Source: Diadema setosum
Lineage: Eukaryota; Echinodermata; Echinoidea; Diadematoida; Diadematidae
Length of the DNA: 64,000 nucleotides
Direction: 5' to 3'
NCBI GenBank assembly: GCA_033980235.1
Contig: CM067067.1
Location: 19,287,239 to 19,351,238, forward strand
Part shown: positions 11,572 through 24,153 of the stretch, piece after piece
How the letters are laid out: each line of letters starts with the position of its first letter
How positions within the stretch are numbered: the stretch's first letter is position 1
Made by a program: the position numbers and the translations under genes
Notes under the pieces: generated by a model
Databases searched by the model: none
Told to the model about the DNA's origin: nothing
What the model saw: only the letters and a program-made list of their open reading frames with translations

Positions 11572-12384
11572 CTGAGTATTGAAAAGAATACGAAAAATGT
11601 AAAGATGTCATAGTTTCAATGGCACATCATGAAAGCTGATTTATCACTGATGTTATAATCACAGTCATATAAATCTGGTCTTTTTTCCAATATTTTACAA
11701 TCAATCACTTGGCAGTGAAGACTGTACAAAACAGCTCAACAAATCACTTTCCTTTGTACTTCTATGCATTTCTTAATATCTTTTTTCTTGTTGCTACATT
11801 TCTTAATATTACAGACAACACCATGATGGGGAACCATCACACTTCTTGACAATGCTACACATGTAATGAGAATGTGAATGTACACAAATCCATGGGGGGG
11901 GGGGGGGCTATGATAACAGTTACTCATCATAATTCTGCAGAATGGCGACAACAAAAAATAGATAAATTGAACATGCATGAATTACTTATATTGAGGCACT
12001 TGCTTACCATATGCCAAACAAATGGCACGGATTTACCTTGGACACATGAATGCAGCTACTGAGTATACTAGTTCTGAGTACATATACTGCAGCATGCCTT
12101 CCTGACTTACTTAACCCATAAAATGTTCAATTCATTCACACTCAGAATTCTGATGGAGAAACAAGTGCATTTTAACAATGCACTCACATAGATAACAGAA
12201 CAACAGAATGACAAATGTACATACACAATTGTACGCACGGTAATCAGGGTGGTAATCTGACAATTTGTCAAGCATCTATGACTTCAGCACCCAACTTCAG
12301 GCATATTTTCACAAAAATGGCATATTATGGGTTTTGGGGAGGGGAGGGGGGAGGAGAAGACCCCATAGATGATCTCTGTCTCAC
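11572..12384 (-). other. TANC intron
   Basis: AT-rich intron with a 14-base G run at about 11,885-11,898 and a G/A-rich stretch at 12,337-12,358. No repeat family was recognised. Confidence 0.7.
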
Positions 12385-12549
12385 CCTGACATGATTCACA
12401 CACACTGACATTCTCGGGGATGTCTTCGTAGTCGGAGTCCGACCCCACGTTTGATGCGGAGCCACTGGGAGGGGCCACTGGCGGTGGAGGGATGAAGAGT
12501 TTGGGCGGGCCACCATCGTACGACTTGCTCAGGGGAAGGTCTGGTGGTG
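12385..12549 (-). CDS. TANC: TANC N-terminal exon with acidic tract and CxxC
   Basis: This 165-nt exon encodes PPDLPLSKSYDGGPPKLFIP, then a proline run, then SDSDYEDIPENVSVCESCQ. The acidic tyrosine stretch DSDYEDIP could be a kinase target, and CESC is a CxxC pair; no complete zinc-binding set is visible. The acceptor is ctctctccttgtag and the donor is CAGG|gtgaga. Phase 1 at both ends; the last base joins AT of the giant exon (Asp). This segment lies just before the ALINRLGFLF motif, where vertebrate TANC also has a short acidic/proline-rich region. Confidence 0.88.
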
Positions 12550-13851
12550 CTACAAGGAGAGAGAAGAGGCATTGGGGGGGGGGGGGGGGAGGAGGAGGGG
12601 AAGAAGAGGGATGGAGAAGGAGGAGATAGACACCGGGTGAGGACAGAGATGGTACGAATGATATAATGGGTGTTAGTCAGATTGGTTACCATGGTGAAAA
12701 GAAGAAATGGATTTGATGCAGCAAAGATAAGAATGCATCAGTCCACATACAGGGACAATTGTTGATTATAGATGTTTGTCACAAGGCAGGCATATAACGT
12801 GTCCAGACACAAGTGTCATTAAATGATGCATACATTGTATATCATGACACACAGTGGAACAGTTAATATGGGATGAATATGATGAAGAGACGATGACAAT
12901 AAAAGGTATGGAAGGTAAACAAAGGCAGATCAAAAGAACATAATGAACACATATAAATCCCGATTTAGAAAAAGAAATGTACAGTACAAAACCTGGGGCC
13001 TTTCAGGTGAATGCATGCGAAACAATAACACCGAGAAATTATTTGCCCTATTTTTTTCTTTTTAGAGGACACAATTCTTTCATACACAGCTTTTTGCTTT
13101 CCTCTTGTACAATATGAACTAGAAGAAGGTCATGATCAAACATACACGCAAACCTTCACCTACATCTGAGTATGCGACCTGCATTTTCCACAAACAAATT
13201 CCTTCCTAGTTCATTTTTAAACAAATTTCCTTTCATGCTAACAAATTATCAAATTTCATCAATTTGTGTTATACTACAAGTGGTCCTTTGTTACAAAGAA
13301 AAAGACTAGAAAAGCACTCTGAGAGCGCAGACCTCCGCCAAGCAGTTACTTTCTACAGATGATCTTGCTCTTCCATAGAGATTTAATAGTGATTTTCACC
13401 CACTGAAAAATCGCCCGATTTCCTAATATAGAAGCCTTTGTTACGTCATAAACCCTCAGATACATGGCGTGTCTCTCCCCAGCAGAAACTAGAGCATACA
13501 CTTTAGTGCGCGCTTGCAAACCTCAAATATGTGCAGCCTGAACTCCCAAGTTCATTGACCCTACCTGCCAAAATATCAAAAATCCTTCATAAATTCCCCC
13601 AAAATTCTCGGATCACTACCAAAAGTTAATCGTTTGTTACTTGTGTCATTCTCAACCTTTCCTGCAAGTTTCATCCCAATCCGTTCACTACTTTTTGGGT
13701 AATTTTGCACACAGACAAACGAACGAATGAATGAATGAACGAACAAACCAACGGTAACGAAAACATAACCTCCCCCTTGGCGGAGGTAAAAATCTTATAT
13801 ACAAGTCATTAATGGTATATACAACTGAAATTTAGTTCACTGGGTGCTCAC
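12550..13851 (-). other. TANC intron containing a GGCGGAGGT-ended repeat
   Basis: It has a G13 run with purine-rich flank at 12,577-12,615 and a dispersed repeat at about 13,316-13,792. The remaining sequence shows no feature. Confidence 0.75.
13316..13792 (+). repeat. Dispersed repeat, CCTCCGCC...GGCGGAGGT family
   Basis: The left end has CGCAGACCTCCGCCAAGC; the right end has CCCCCTTGGCGGAGGTAA, which pairs with it as a terminal inverted repeat. Before the right end is a GAAC/GAAT-rich simple repeat (13,721-13,747) and the phrase CGAAAACATAACCTCC, which parallels the CCGAAAACACAATGCCTC of the repeat at 20,889-21,885. It is therefore a diverged relative. No coding capacity. Confidence 0.7.
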
Positions 13852-13947
13852 CTGGTCTCTCCTGCTTTTGGATGGGATATGACGGGATCGGAGGAGAGTC
13901 TACCCGTGGCTCTTCAAAGAACTTTTTACTCCGCTGACTTTGTGGAA
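13852..13947 (-). CDS. TANC: TANC N-terminal exon
   Basis: This 96-nt exon encodes PQSQRSKKFFEEPRVDSPPI followed by PSYPIQKQERP, a basic and proline-rich stretch likely to be disordered. The acceptor is a long pyrimidine run ending in TTCTTCTACAG, and the donor CCAG|gtgagc is strong. Both flanking introns are phase 1. The joint codon to the next exon is G|CA (Ala). Confidence 0.85.
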
Positions 13948-14999
13948 CTGTAGAAGAATCAGAAAAAAAAAAAAGAGACAGACAAAATGCTGCCTTGTTA
14001 ATATTCTTTTCCATGATAGGATTTTGGGTGCATTTGAGATACACAATATACCCATAGATGCTTATGTCGTGATACTGACATTTTCATTGCATAAATCAAA
14101 ATATACCCCCTGGGCCCCATGCTCTCTGTCACACAAAATCTCGGCAGACTTTATAACGCAGTCTTCAATATGAGCTAGCTCTACCAACAGAGCAGATACA
14201 TTATGAACCCCTAGAAACTACAAACATGAAATCAAACAATAGTATTTAAGACGGTGAAAGTGTTTTCCAGGATTTTGATGCTTTAAAGATACTCTTCAGT
14301 TTCAAGCTGATAACTATGACAAACAATTCTTTGTGTGCATTCTGGAAAATTATATACCATCCACCCCCCCCCCCCCAAAAAAAAAAAGAGAGAAATGTCT
14401 CTCTTCTCTCTCTCTACATACATATATCATACATAGTAATTAGTACATATACAGTATAGTTATACGAAAAAACATATTGAGAGAAAAAGAGGGAGACAGA
14501 TAGAAATATAGACAGAAAGGGAGAAAATGGGAGGGAAGATAGAAAAGCATTAGCAATGTGGTTGTACTGCACCATTTCAAACCAAGTCTCCACAGTTGTG
14601 TTGTGGTGAGTTTGGAAATTGACAATATAAACCACAGCATTGCCTTGTCAGATTACAACTTCCTGTCTTTTTTTATGAAGCAAAAAGGTGCCCAATTTAG
14701 CATAATTCCACTGAGGCTGTTTGGATTGACACCAGGGCTGCAAAAAGCATATTTTGTCAAGTGACCGACAATCCATTTGTATAGTGTTAGCGTCTCTCCC
14801 TGTGTTTGGAATCGATTCTAAGAAATGCGAACAATCGTACACATTTCCGACCTCAGCTACAAAGTGATAAATCTCCCGAGTAAATATCCCACTTCCTGCA
14901 AATAGGGACAGTACGCACAGTCCATCACATATAAATTCATGCATTCAATATATACTCATTTATATGAACTATTCATTAGACATATGTATGAGACATATG

Positions 15000-15085
15000 A
15001 TATTATCATATGCATGAAGTTTCATACACATGACATTATCATATGCATGAAGTTTCATACACATGACATTATCATACATCTTGGT
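15000..15085. repeat. Short tandem repeat, 32-bp unit, about 2.5 copies
   Basis: The unit ATTATCATATGCATGAAGTT plus TCATACACATGAC is repeated directly. Confidence 0.8.
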
Positions 15086-15758
15086 CTATCTATACATGTA
15101 CATTTACATGTAATGTGACTTTTATTATTCACCCACTTATGCTCAAATTGAGACAAATCTGTTTTGTACATTCCATGGCACTGTCACAGCATCTAGATTT
15201 AATATTCAGCATCTGATTGATATCCCAAGGTATCTGCTGTAATTAACTGCGGGACAACAAATCCCCTGTACTGAATGACATAATTTGCATATTGACCCAA
15301 TACAAATCGTGAACATCATTTATCTCCGATTGCCGACGTAATTTGCGTGCCGTTGCGTGTCCTTCGGTACGCCAGAGACGGTCCGTTCAACCTGTTTGCA
15401 CGTGCCCGTAATGGATTTTCACAATTGCCCTCGTTTCCTCCGCGAGTCTGGAGCCGCACGGCCGGACTCTCAATGCCTCTTTGATGGAGGCAATCTTTGC
15501 TGACCTAAATAGCTACCTTCTTCAATATTCCCTTGTCGATATGAAGCAGGAGGCACACGCAGTGCTGTCATCATCCCATTCCTTCTCCTCCTCTCTTCCT
15601 GTTTTCTGCCTCATGAATATATCTCTCCTCCTCCTCCTCTCCATTCTCTTCTCCTCTTTTCTGTTTCTTCTATCTCCCATCTCCTTTCTCTCTGGTATCT
15701 CTCTCCCTGTTTCTTTCTGTGTTTATCTCTGTCTTTCTCTTCTTACAGGTACTACAGG

Positions 15759-15969
15759 TACTGTAAAACAAGATATTTTCGCGGCATGAAATTTTTCGCG
15801 AATTGGAGGTGACGGCGTTTTTCGCTGCACGAAATTGTGCAAATGGCCACTGGCATTCAATGCATGTGATGAAGTCAAGAACTTTTGTGAGCATTTTAAT
15901 TTCGTAAAACTTGGCTCTCGCAAAATTCGCTTAATTAAAATGCAAGCGAACATTTCTGGTTTTACAGTA
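15759..15969. mobile_element. CTGTAAAAC MITE, copy 1
   Basis: The element starts CTGTAAAACAAGATATTTTC and ends GCGAACATTTCTGGTTTTACAG, so the ends are inverted repeats, and TA flanks both sides. The interior has ATTTCGCGAATT-like motifs and no coding capacity. TA flanks and size suggest a Tc1/mariner-type non-autonomous element (inference). Confidence 0.8.
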
Positions 15970-18840
15970 TATCTGTCTCCTACCTGTGGGTAAGTCTACT
16001 ACCAACATTGCTTTCCACGGAACATATACAGTACATGCATCCGATGCACATTGCAGAAGAAACGGTTGTGCTTCTAATGGAACAATAGCGAGATGACCAC
16101 AGCAGTATTCTGCACAAAACATTTGACCACAATCATACACACCTGAACACGCTCTGCTACAAGTACAGATCCTACATTGTACAACATTGATCATACAAAA
16201 TAGATATGTTCTGTCATGATAACCCCAACAGTGGAAGAAAAACGAAATGGGGGGGGGGGGGGTTTCCCCACTGAACACTGAAAATATACACAATGTAATA
16301 ATAAAGTGAAAATAAAATAATTATGACAGAGTCAGTTAACACTCCCTCCCCTAAACATACATTCTATTCCTATTGGTTGCATGGAAATGTTATAAACATA
16401 TAAAAGACCACAAGAGAGAATGTGGAAATTGGCAGAATTGTGGCCATTACACCATGAAGAGCATATTGACAGGGCATACACAGATTTTGCTGAATAGGAC
16501 TGTGAGAACCCTTGCATTGTGGGTATCTGCAGTATCATACCAGACTGACTTGTGAAGCTACAGGGTAGTGTAATATTGTGAGGGCAGGCCCAAAAGGTAA
16601 GGCTACTGACCACAATGACCTATATTGCAGATGGAGAACAGCCAAAGAAAAAGACACAATTATATGAAGAGAATATGTCAAAACAAAAACAAAAACCAAA
16701 ATTAACATTTCTACAGAAACCTGATTAAAACTTTAGCTAATGAAACTTGGTAGAATCTTAAAAGTATAATTCAATGTGTTATTCAAATACATAAATAATG
16801 CATAAATTCCTAGAGGTAGCTGCAGAACATCAAGAGTGATTTATATCAACATCTGTGCTGCAACGATAATACATTCCTTCACTTTGAACAACAACACCGC
16901 GCCTATTTTGTGGGAGTGTTCGTTTGCTACTTCAAATGCTTTTCCAGCACATGACTTTGGGCGCAATTTAACGATACTTTTCATCACACCAACTCATCCC
17001 TGCGTACATATTCTGGCGAGCAACTGCTACGCATGGCTTCGTACAGGCTTAGCCCCAGGGAGTTGAATTATTTCTTGCGGGGAGCCACAACGTTTTTGAT
17101 GGAAATTTAATGGGTGAACCTTCCATCTGCAATGATCCCCAAATTAGGATATTGGATGCTGTTTGTGCAGACCCCCTCCCCCCCCCCCCCAAAAAAAAAA
17201 AAGAAAAAAGAAAAAGAAAAATGACTTGAACCAGGTACCTGGTGAAGTAGCACCTATGGTGTGATATTTCAGTGGCATCACTTACGGAAAACAGATGCAT
17301 GTGGGACTATATCAAGGTCATGTAGGCATTCTTTTCTCTCTAGCTAATTCTTCCCCTTTACATCTCATTTCTTGCAATAGCACTATAGAACGAGGAGCTG
17401 ATCGAGAAGAGTGTAATCGTCTGTTTCACATGAAAGCCTTTGATGCGTGGTCTGGGGAGAACTACATACAATATTCATGGACCAAAATTGAATATTTGCA
17501 AGCAATAGGAAATGCAGAGGTTCGCACATTTTTCACACAGCGATGACACAGCATTTCGATCACCAGAGCTTCTCTCTTTTCTTACAGTGAGCACATGAAC
17601 AACATCTTATTCCAAAGCACATTTTACCAGATCATCATACTGAAATTATCATCAGATCATATTGTAAAGTTGTTTTTTTTTTTTTCTCCCCTTCCTCATA
17701 TATTGACAAGACAAGAAGAAAAAAATATGTACCAATTAAACATTGGACTAGAAAATAAGGACCAATCTCTTACAGTAAAAATTCCCTGCATTTGTCAATA
17801 GTTAATTGCAGTTAATACTAAAAGTCCCCAATACTATTAAATGTTACAGAGTAGTCATCAGCAAATATCATTATTCCATGTTTGTTATCATTTGTAGTCC
17901 CTGTCAAGATTGGAGTATAGGAAATGGCAATATAATCCCTCATCAACAAAGTTTGCCAATCTACCTCACATGGATATTTTCATATTTTTCCAGGGATGTA
18001 GTTTGCTTCATATTGTGATACAAAATAATCACACATGCTTTTGCTCTTGTAATTTGTTTTGCTATTGTTTAAATAAAATCATATGGTAAATAATTCGCAT
18101 CTACTATTACGGTTTTGCTTACTGACTACACAACATTGTTCAATATCAAACATTTAAAACTGGTGATAGCAAAAATAGTACACAGTCATAAATACAGAGC
18201 AAATTACACATTGAAAAGTTGCTACAACATCAGAGTGACTGACATTTTCTTTATAAAACTGAAATTGGAATGACTGCATTCAACTCTTTCACGCTGGCTT
18301 GACAATCTCTATATCTGCACTACTCTGAACGTGTTGTTTTTACGAGAGGCCAATGGCATTGTTGGAGCCGCACGACCCTGGACTTTAGTCAACATCAAAC
18401 TAGCTTTAATATATCGGTCACCAAGAGCAGTGCAGTGGGCATGGCATTTAATTGACTGTTGGCCAGTTTAAGTAACTGGATGACTGACCATAGGTTTGCC
18501 GAACACGCATAAATGATTTACAAACCCATATCGGATGCAGCCTAGCAACGGTCATCTTTAAGCACGGTGGACCATTAGTGAGACCAGTCGAAGCCACATA
18601 TAAAAAGAAACAGAGGTTGGCATGACAGCTATATGACGTTTCAATTCCTGAAATTGACCTTTCATTTCTAATGGAGACCCCACATGTCCACCAGTGGTTA
18701 TCACAAGTTACGACTGCTGTATATGTTCTCGTCTTTGGCCACTGCAACAACAAAATATTTTGCAGAAACCAATCTGAGGATATTTGTTGTTATAACTTCA
18801 AACTTGCTGAACTTCATTTGATTACACTGTTATAGCAATA

Positions 18841-19608
18841 ATGTCAAGTTTGATATCATTCTTTTTTTTTTGTTGTTCAGTAAATATCTTTACTATAGAT
18901 TTATTGTATTTTGTTGTATCTGTGTGGGCACTTTGCATCTAATGTGAAAATGGTTTAATTGGTTATCATCATTACAATCCGCATCATTAACTGATAAGAT
19001 TCTGCAGTAAAACATTGTGTCACACCATTGAACTTACGATTCTAAAGCAATATGAATCTAAATCTATTCAAACAAGAATTGTTTGTCAACAACAACTAGT
19101 TGTGTGATACATATTCAAACAAGAATTGTTTGTCAACAACAACTAGTAGTGTGATACATTTGACTGTAAACTGACATCTACATTTGGTCACAATGGTAGT
19201 GCTGAAAAGATAGACCGCCAGTTCAATACATCTCAAACGGGCTTGCAACTGGTGGCATACTGAAATTCTTCACCCCGATAAAAATGCTAGGTACTAGTTT
19301 TAAAAGCATAACAAGTATCTGGACAAGGCAACATGTATTACTAGAATCTTAGTACACAGTAGCAAGATTATTTCTTTCATTGATGGCACCAAAAATTATG
19401 GAGTCACAATTCTTTAAACAACAAAACGTTTAAGAATAACTTTAAATCTTTTGCATCAATATTTTATAATAATCTGACAGACAAGCACTACATTATAAAG
19501 CCGTTTACACCACAAGATTCCTGGCTATCTGTCATTACAGCAAATCAGTTCACAAGTTTATCAACCATACACAAACACCAAGGATAAGTTACGACTTGTA
19601 TCTCTACT
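18841..19608. other. AT-rich intronic stretch with a 47-bp tandem duplication
   Basis: At 19,066-19,159 a 47-bp unit containing ACAAGAATTGTTTGTCAAC and CAACTAGT is duplicated head to tail with one or two differences. The unit contains a short palindrome (ACAAGAATTGTTTGT). The rest shows nothing recognisable. Confidence 0.75.
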
Positions 19609-19842
19609 AGGTGCATTCACACTTGAATTCAATACCATGGTACACTATTAAATACCACAGTTATTTGTTGGGACCATTCTCAGCAGCAATACACCATGCT
19701 AATAGATACTAGTACTGTAGTATTGCATTTGGTACCATTCGCATTCGAGAAATACCATTGTATTTCTGGTGTAAAGCACCGTATTGCCCATACCTATCTT
19801 CTATGGGGGAAAAGATAGAAAGTGCGTCATGTTATATGACCG

Positions 19843-19935
19843 TTAACCCGTTGAGGACGGTTTGATTTTGCTACAACACACATTTCCCATAGACACTTGC
19901 CCGAGTATACTCGGGACTCGTCCTCAACGGGTTAA
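19843..19935. mobile_element. 93-bp piggyBac-like MITE, copy 1
   Basis: It runs from TTAACCCGTTGAGGACG to CGTCCTCAACGGGTTAA, a 17-bp perfect terminal inverted repeat. The internal block GAGTATACTCGGG is shared with the other copies. TTAA at each boundary and CCC as the first TIR bases are typical of piggyBac-family elements. Confidence 0.88.
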
Positions 19936-20085
19936 TACAAAGCTATTTCGTGACACGATTCACACTCTAATCTCGCATGTGTGTTTTCTGTGAAGACTGG
20001 ATTACCATCTGGTACCATGTTATGTTGTGATGTATTCCATGGTGTATCCAACTGCATTCATATTGTGCAGTGAAATGCTGCAGAA

Positions 20086-20263
20086 CTGTAAAACGAGGAA
20101 TGTTCGCGTGCATTTTAATTTCGCGAGCGCCAAGATTCGCAAAACTAAAATGCACACGAAATTTCTTGTCTACACTATATGCATTGAACGCCAGTGACAA
20201 TTCGCCAAAATTTCATGCCACGAAAAAAGGCTGTCGGCTCCAATTCGCGAAAATGTTTTACAG
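20086..20263. mobile_element. CTGTAAAAC MITE, copy 2 (inverted relative to copy 1)
   Basis: It starts CTGTAAAACGAGGAATGTTC and ends CGAAAATGTTTTACAG. It shares the GCATTTTAATTTCGCGA segment with copy 1 in reverse orientation. It lies nested within the GGTGCATTCAC element. Confidence 0.8.
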
Positions 20264-20456
20264 TATTTCACCAATGTAAATGCACCTTCTGAGTATGTGT
20301 GTGTGCATGTGACACTTTTTGAAAGGAGATGACTGTATCTCCTCACAGGATTGTTTCAGCAGGTGTGACCTTTGCAGATTGTTTTGCCAAGGAAAGGTCA
20401 GAAAATTGTGATACTGGAATATAGGAGTACATGAGGGATAGGTAGGCTTATGAATG

Positions 20457-20548
20457 ATCGCCCTTGAGGACGAGTCCCAACTATACTTGGGCAGACGTCT
20501 CTGGGATATGCATGTTACAGCAAAATCAGTCCATCGTCAATGGGTTAA
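20457..20548. mobile_element. 93-bp piggyBac-like MITE, copy 2 (degenerate left end)
   Basis: It reads CCCTTGAGGACGAGTCCCAA at left and CATCGTCAATGGGTTAA at right. The left TTAA is lost. The interior matches copies 3 and 4 (GCAAAATCAGTCC). Confidence 0.75.
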
Positions 20549-20679
20549 AATGGATAAGTGGGGGGAAAATCCCTCCATAGACTCCTGTATTAGGCTAGTT
20601 GGCAAAATAAGTTATTTTAGTGATGAATATGAAAGGACTCATATATTCATACCAGTAGAGTTATACTGTCGTACAAACA

Positions 20680-20772
20680 TTAACTCGTTGAGGACGATTC
20701 CGGAGTATACTCGGGCAGGTGTCTATGGGAAATTCGTGTTGTAGCAAAATCAGTCCGTCCTCAACGGGTTAA
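20680..20772. mobile_element. 93-bp piggyBac-like MITE, copy 3
   Basis: It runs from TTAACTCGTTGAGGACG to CGTCCTCAACGGGTTAA. The interior has GGAGTATACTCGGGCAGGTG, in the same orientation as copies 2 and 4. Confidence 0.88.
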
Positions 20773-20888
20773 ATGAAATTCGTTGGCTAAACCTCGAACA
20801 CAAATGCTATACAAAAGAAACTTAGTTTTATTCTTTTGATTCCTTCTAATTACTAGCATCATTTATTTGGTGCATTGAGAAATATTAA

Positions 20889-21885
20889 GAACTAGAAATG
20901 TCGCTATGGCGACTAGTATGCTCTGCCATAATGCATGGTTCTCCTAATAGGCCTATAGCACAATGTCTTGACAATGTGTGATGACAGTTTCACATAATTG
21001 GCAAAATGCTAAAATGACAGATTTTGAACAAATGTGTTGAATGTTCACTTTCCTTGAGCTAAGTTGAATTGGATGAATGGCTATACTGTCTAGGAGTGCA
21101 GGTATTTGGGGATTTGATAATTTGTACCTGACTTTTGACCCTTTTATAAGTTTAAGGAAGAAGTGAAATTTAGCACTTTCACTTTACCTCAGACCTTTGA
21201 CCTTTTGGCAAGAAAATTACAAGAGAATCTCTATTGGGTAATACATGCATACACTAAAGTTTCAAGAAAAGTGCTGCAGGCATTGCATAAATAAGAGTGA
21301 AATAGTAACATTTTAATGAGTTGACCTTGACCTTTGACCCCACTGTCCTTTGACCCATGACCCCTAAATTCTTTAGATGATCACTGCCAGTTAGTACATG
21401 CATAGTACTAAGTTCATGAAGATACCTTGAAATGTTTGTGAGATATGGAGAAAAAAGTGAAATTTTGACATTTCACTTAACCTTTGACCTCATGACCCAA
21501 AACTCTCTCTGGTGAATCTTTATTTGGTAGTTCATGTATACACTAAGTTTCAAGAAAATACCTCCAGGCATTGCATAGATATGGGGAAAGAGCGAGATTT
21601 AGAGCATTTGACCATGACCTTTTGACCTTTTGCCTCGAGCATGTGCACCCAAAAGTTGACAGGCACAACTTTGTCCACTCATACATACACATGCCAAGTT
21701 CTTAAGATACCTCAAACCGTTTTTTAGTTACGCTGTCAAAAAAAAAATGATTACTGACAGACGGAAGGACGGACGGACGGAAGGACAGATGGACAGACGG
21801 ACGGACGGAAGGACAGAAGGACGGACGGACAGACGGACAACCCGAAAACACAATGCCTCTGGCGACACTTCGTGGCGGAGGCATA
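20889..21885 (+). repeat. Dispersed repeat with TGACCTTTGACC arrays, copy 2 (complete)
   Basis: It starts AACTAGAAATGTCGCTATGG and ends CACTTCGTGGCGGAGGCATA. It includes clusters of TGACCTTTGACC (about 21,191, 21,321, 21,481 and 21,610) and a GGAC/GGAAGGAC microsatellite (21,759-21,838). About 1 kb, no coding capacity; the proline-serine-valine-rich frame in it is the microsatellite translated. Confidence 0.88.
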
Positions 21886-22573
21886 AAAATATATGATCAT
21901 CAATTATTCTTTGGTGGTGGCTCTAGGAACAATTACAAAAGCCTGTAAGATAATCTGGTGTGGTGATTACTGTCTCTTTATGCAGGATCATGCATTTTAA
22001 CTCTGCTTAGCAACAACTTTGTTCAGGCAATTTCAGTTGCAGCTTTTCCTCTGAGAGAATTTCTGTTGGAATATGGCACAATTTGGTTTCGAACATCATT
22101 TATCTTCTAAAGTCTATTTCATGTAGGCCTAACCATTTCTGCAAAAAATATGTTTACTCGGCAGATGAAACTTCTTGAACATTAGTGTTACATTTTTGTG
22201 ACTTCATCTCAAATGAATGTCCCTGAAATATTGGATTATATCACATGTTCCCATCATCATAACCTCACTACAATTGTAAGAAAAAAAAAATGTTCAAGAA
22301 CCAAGTAAACACATACACTATGATTCAATGTGATTCACACATTTGAAATCAATAAATGTGAATTTGTGGATATTACACTCCACTATAGACCCGGCTCCTC
22401 AGCTCCTTATTGGAATCTGATCTCAAAAAAGAACAGAAAAGAAAAAAAAAGAGCCAACTGACTTTTTGTTTCACTCCTCTTGGATGAAATGATCTGATTC
22501 AATCACTGAAATTCTACCAAATTAATCAGACAAACCCATGTACCCTCTTATTTTCCTATCTTCTCTCTTACAG

Positions 22574-22667
22574 ATGAATCGACTTCAGAGCACTGTAACT
22601 TATGCATGGGGGGCTTCCAAAGAAGAACAGTTAGGAAGCGCTTTCAATGGGAAATGCAATGAGCCAG
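22574..22667 (+). CDS. Exon-like segment 1 of a candidate nested plus-strand gene
   Basis: A pyrimidine tract tatcttctctcttacag is followed by ATG and an open frame MNRLQSTVTYAWGASKEEQL, then GSAFNGKCNEP, and a donor CCAG|gtgcgt. It is 94 nt and ends in phase 1. A second frame (containing CNLCMGGFQRR) is open but stops before the donor. I recognise no protein family. It lies in the large TANC intron on the opposite strand. Because the acceptor abuts the ATG, a further upstream exon is expected; none was identified. It may equally be part of a non-coding RNA or a chance signal. Confidence 0.35.
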
Positions 22668-24153
22668 GTGCGTTGCTATGTCAGTGCATAAACTATCTTT
22701 TGTTTGGCATACTTGACGCCCCCAGTTAGAATTTACCATTAAAAAAGCACCCATACCAAATTAGTCTATGATAAAAAAAATAATGTGTCTTGTTTTATTC
22801 TAAACTGCTTTGAATTTGGAATTTAAAAGGGCTGTGCAACAGATCTATGATATCACTACAGATGAGAGTGCAGACCAGCTTGTTGATTAAGAACTCACAT
22901 GATATCATCTCAATAGATTTCAAATCTTGATGAAACTTTGTATTTTTCTTTTATAATTATACAAGAGAAACCGAAAGATTTCTCTTCAACGGCTATCAAA
23001 TCGATGCGGGCATGTTGTCACCATGAGTTGGAGGACATTGTAACGTGAAAAATGAGAATCTAGCTGCTCATGACCACAAGACGCCAAACACTTCACACTG
23101 CAATAGCAAACAGCCAGCTGTGAGAAGCAGGTCTAGACAGTTGAGACTGTTTCATCACATGATCATTCTACGCTACACATATAATTGAAGCTATCAATCT
23201 GCCTCAGGGGGGAAGAGAGCTATGTCGGAGAGTCTCTGACAGCGGCGTAAACACAGGGCCAGGCAATCATCGTGGAGCCTGTGACTTATCGATTTTTTTT
23301 AGCCCAAAAAAAGAAAGAAAGAAAAAAAACCGTGCCGACTAGTATGAGTAAGTCCCCACCGAACTTCATTAAGACTTCAACAAATATTATATCGCGGGGC
23401 GTTTAACCCAGCGCCTGTCAAAATACCTCCTCGACTGAATATTCATACTGCCTTGTACTTTTCAACTGTCACGCCCCTTATGAAGAAAGAAAAGTATCTT
23501 TGCATTCACAATATTTTGATGGATCAATAGATATTTTGTATTTACATGAAGTTCAATAATTGAAGAACACAACTGTCTATTAATATGCGGGAAATTGTAA
23601 TTGTACAGGTATATCAATATACACAGTATGTTTGTGAGAGTCATGCATACTATGTAAACTATTTCAGGAAATGAATGGCAAATCATGACACAAATGTTCT
23701 ATGATGACATAAAAATGTTGTTTATGGTTTATGATTATCAGTGGGAGATGAAGCAAAACTTATATTGTTTTTATGCATCATGGTCACCACAGATTTTTTT
23801 ATATATACCAGTATTATATCAATATCTTTTATTTTTTCTTTATAGAAATACTCGGGTATGGAAATTAAGACTATTCATCTCAAGGGAATCCTCTCTTGTA
23901 TGCAGAATGATTGCCCTTAGTCAAACGTGATGGTACACGAAACTGGGCATCAACGGCATTTACCTTTCCTAACTACTCACAGGCCGAAACCGAGACTCTT
24001 AAATATTCATAGTATCCAAATCCTGAGAAGCAGCACCGCGTGACCCCACTGCAATTTGACCTCTGTGGGATTTGTCACAATTTCAACAATTCCTGAGGCC
24101 AGCTCTCCAAGATGCGGTTGCTATGGAAACATCTCTCATAATTCCCCTCCCAG

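Larger units (their letters stand above)
19609..20287. mobile_element. GGTGCATTCAC element, copy 1, carrying two nested MITEs
   Basis: Its left end AGGTGCATTCACACTTGAAT and right end AATGTAAATGCACCT are inverted repeats. The interior shares ACCATGGTA- and CCATTCTCA-type phrases with copies at 37,929 and 44,583. It is interrupted by a 93-bp TTAACCCG element (19,843-19,935) and a CTGTAAAAC MITE (20,086-20,263). No coding capacity. Confidence 0.75.

Noticed and set aside
14648..14944. Minus-strand frame of 98 codons near the 3' side of the large intron
   Set aside because: No splice sites bracket it and the composition is that of random AT-rich sequence.
15985..16293. Cysteine-rich minus-strand frame (YDCGQMFCAEYCCGHLAI) ending at an in-phase donor-like CACAG|gtagga
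   Set aside because: The only in-phase acceptor has almost no pyrimidine tract, codon use is AT-random and the frame runs out of a MITE. I could not support it as a RING-like TANC exon, although insect rols has a RING finger.
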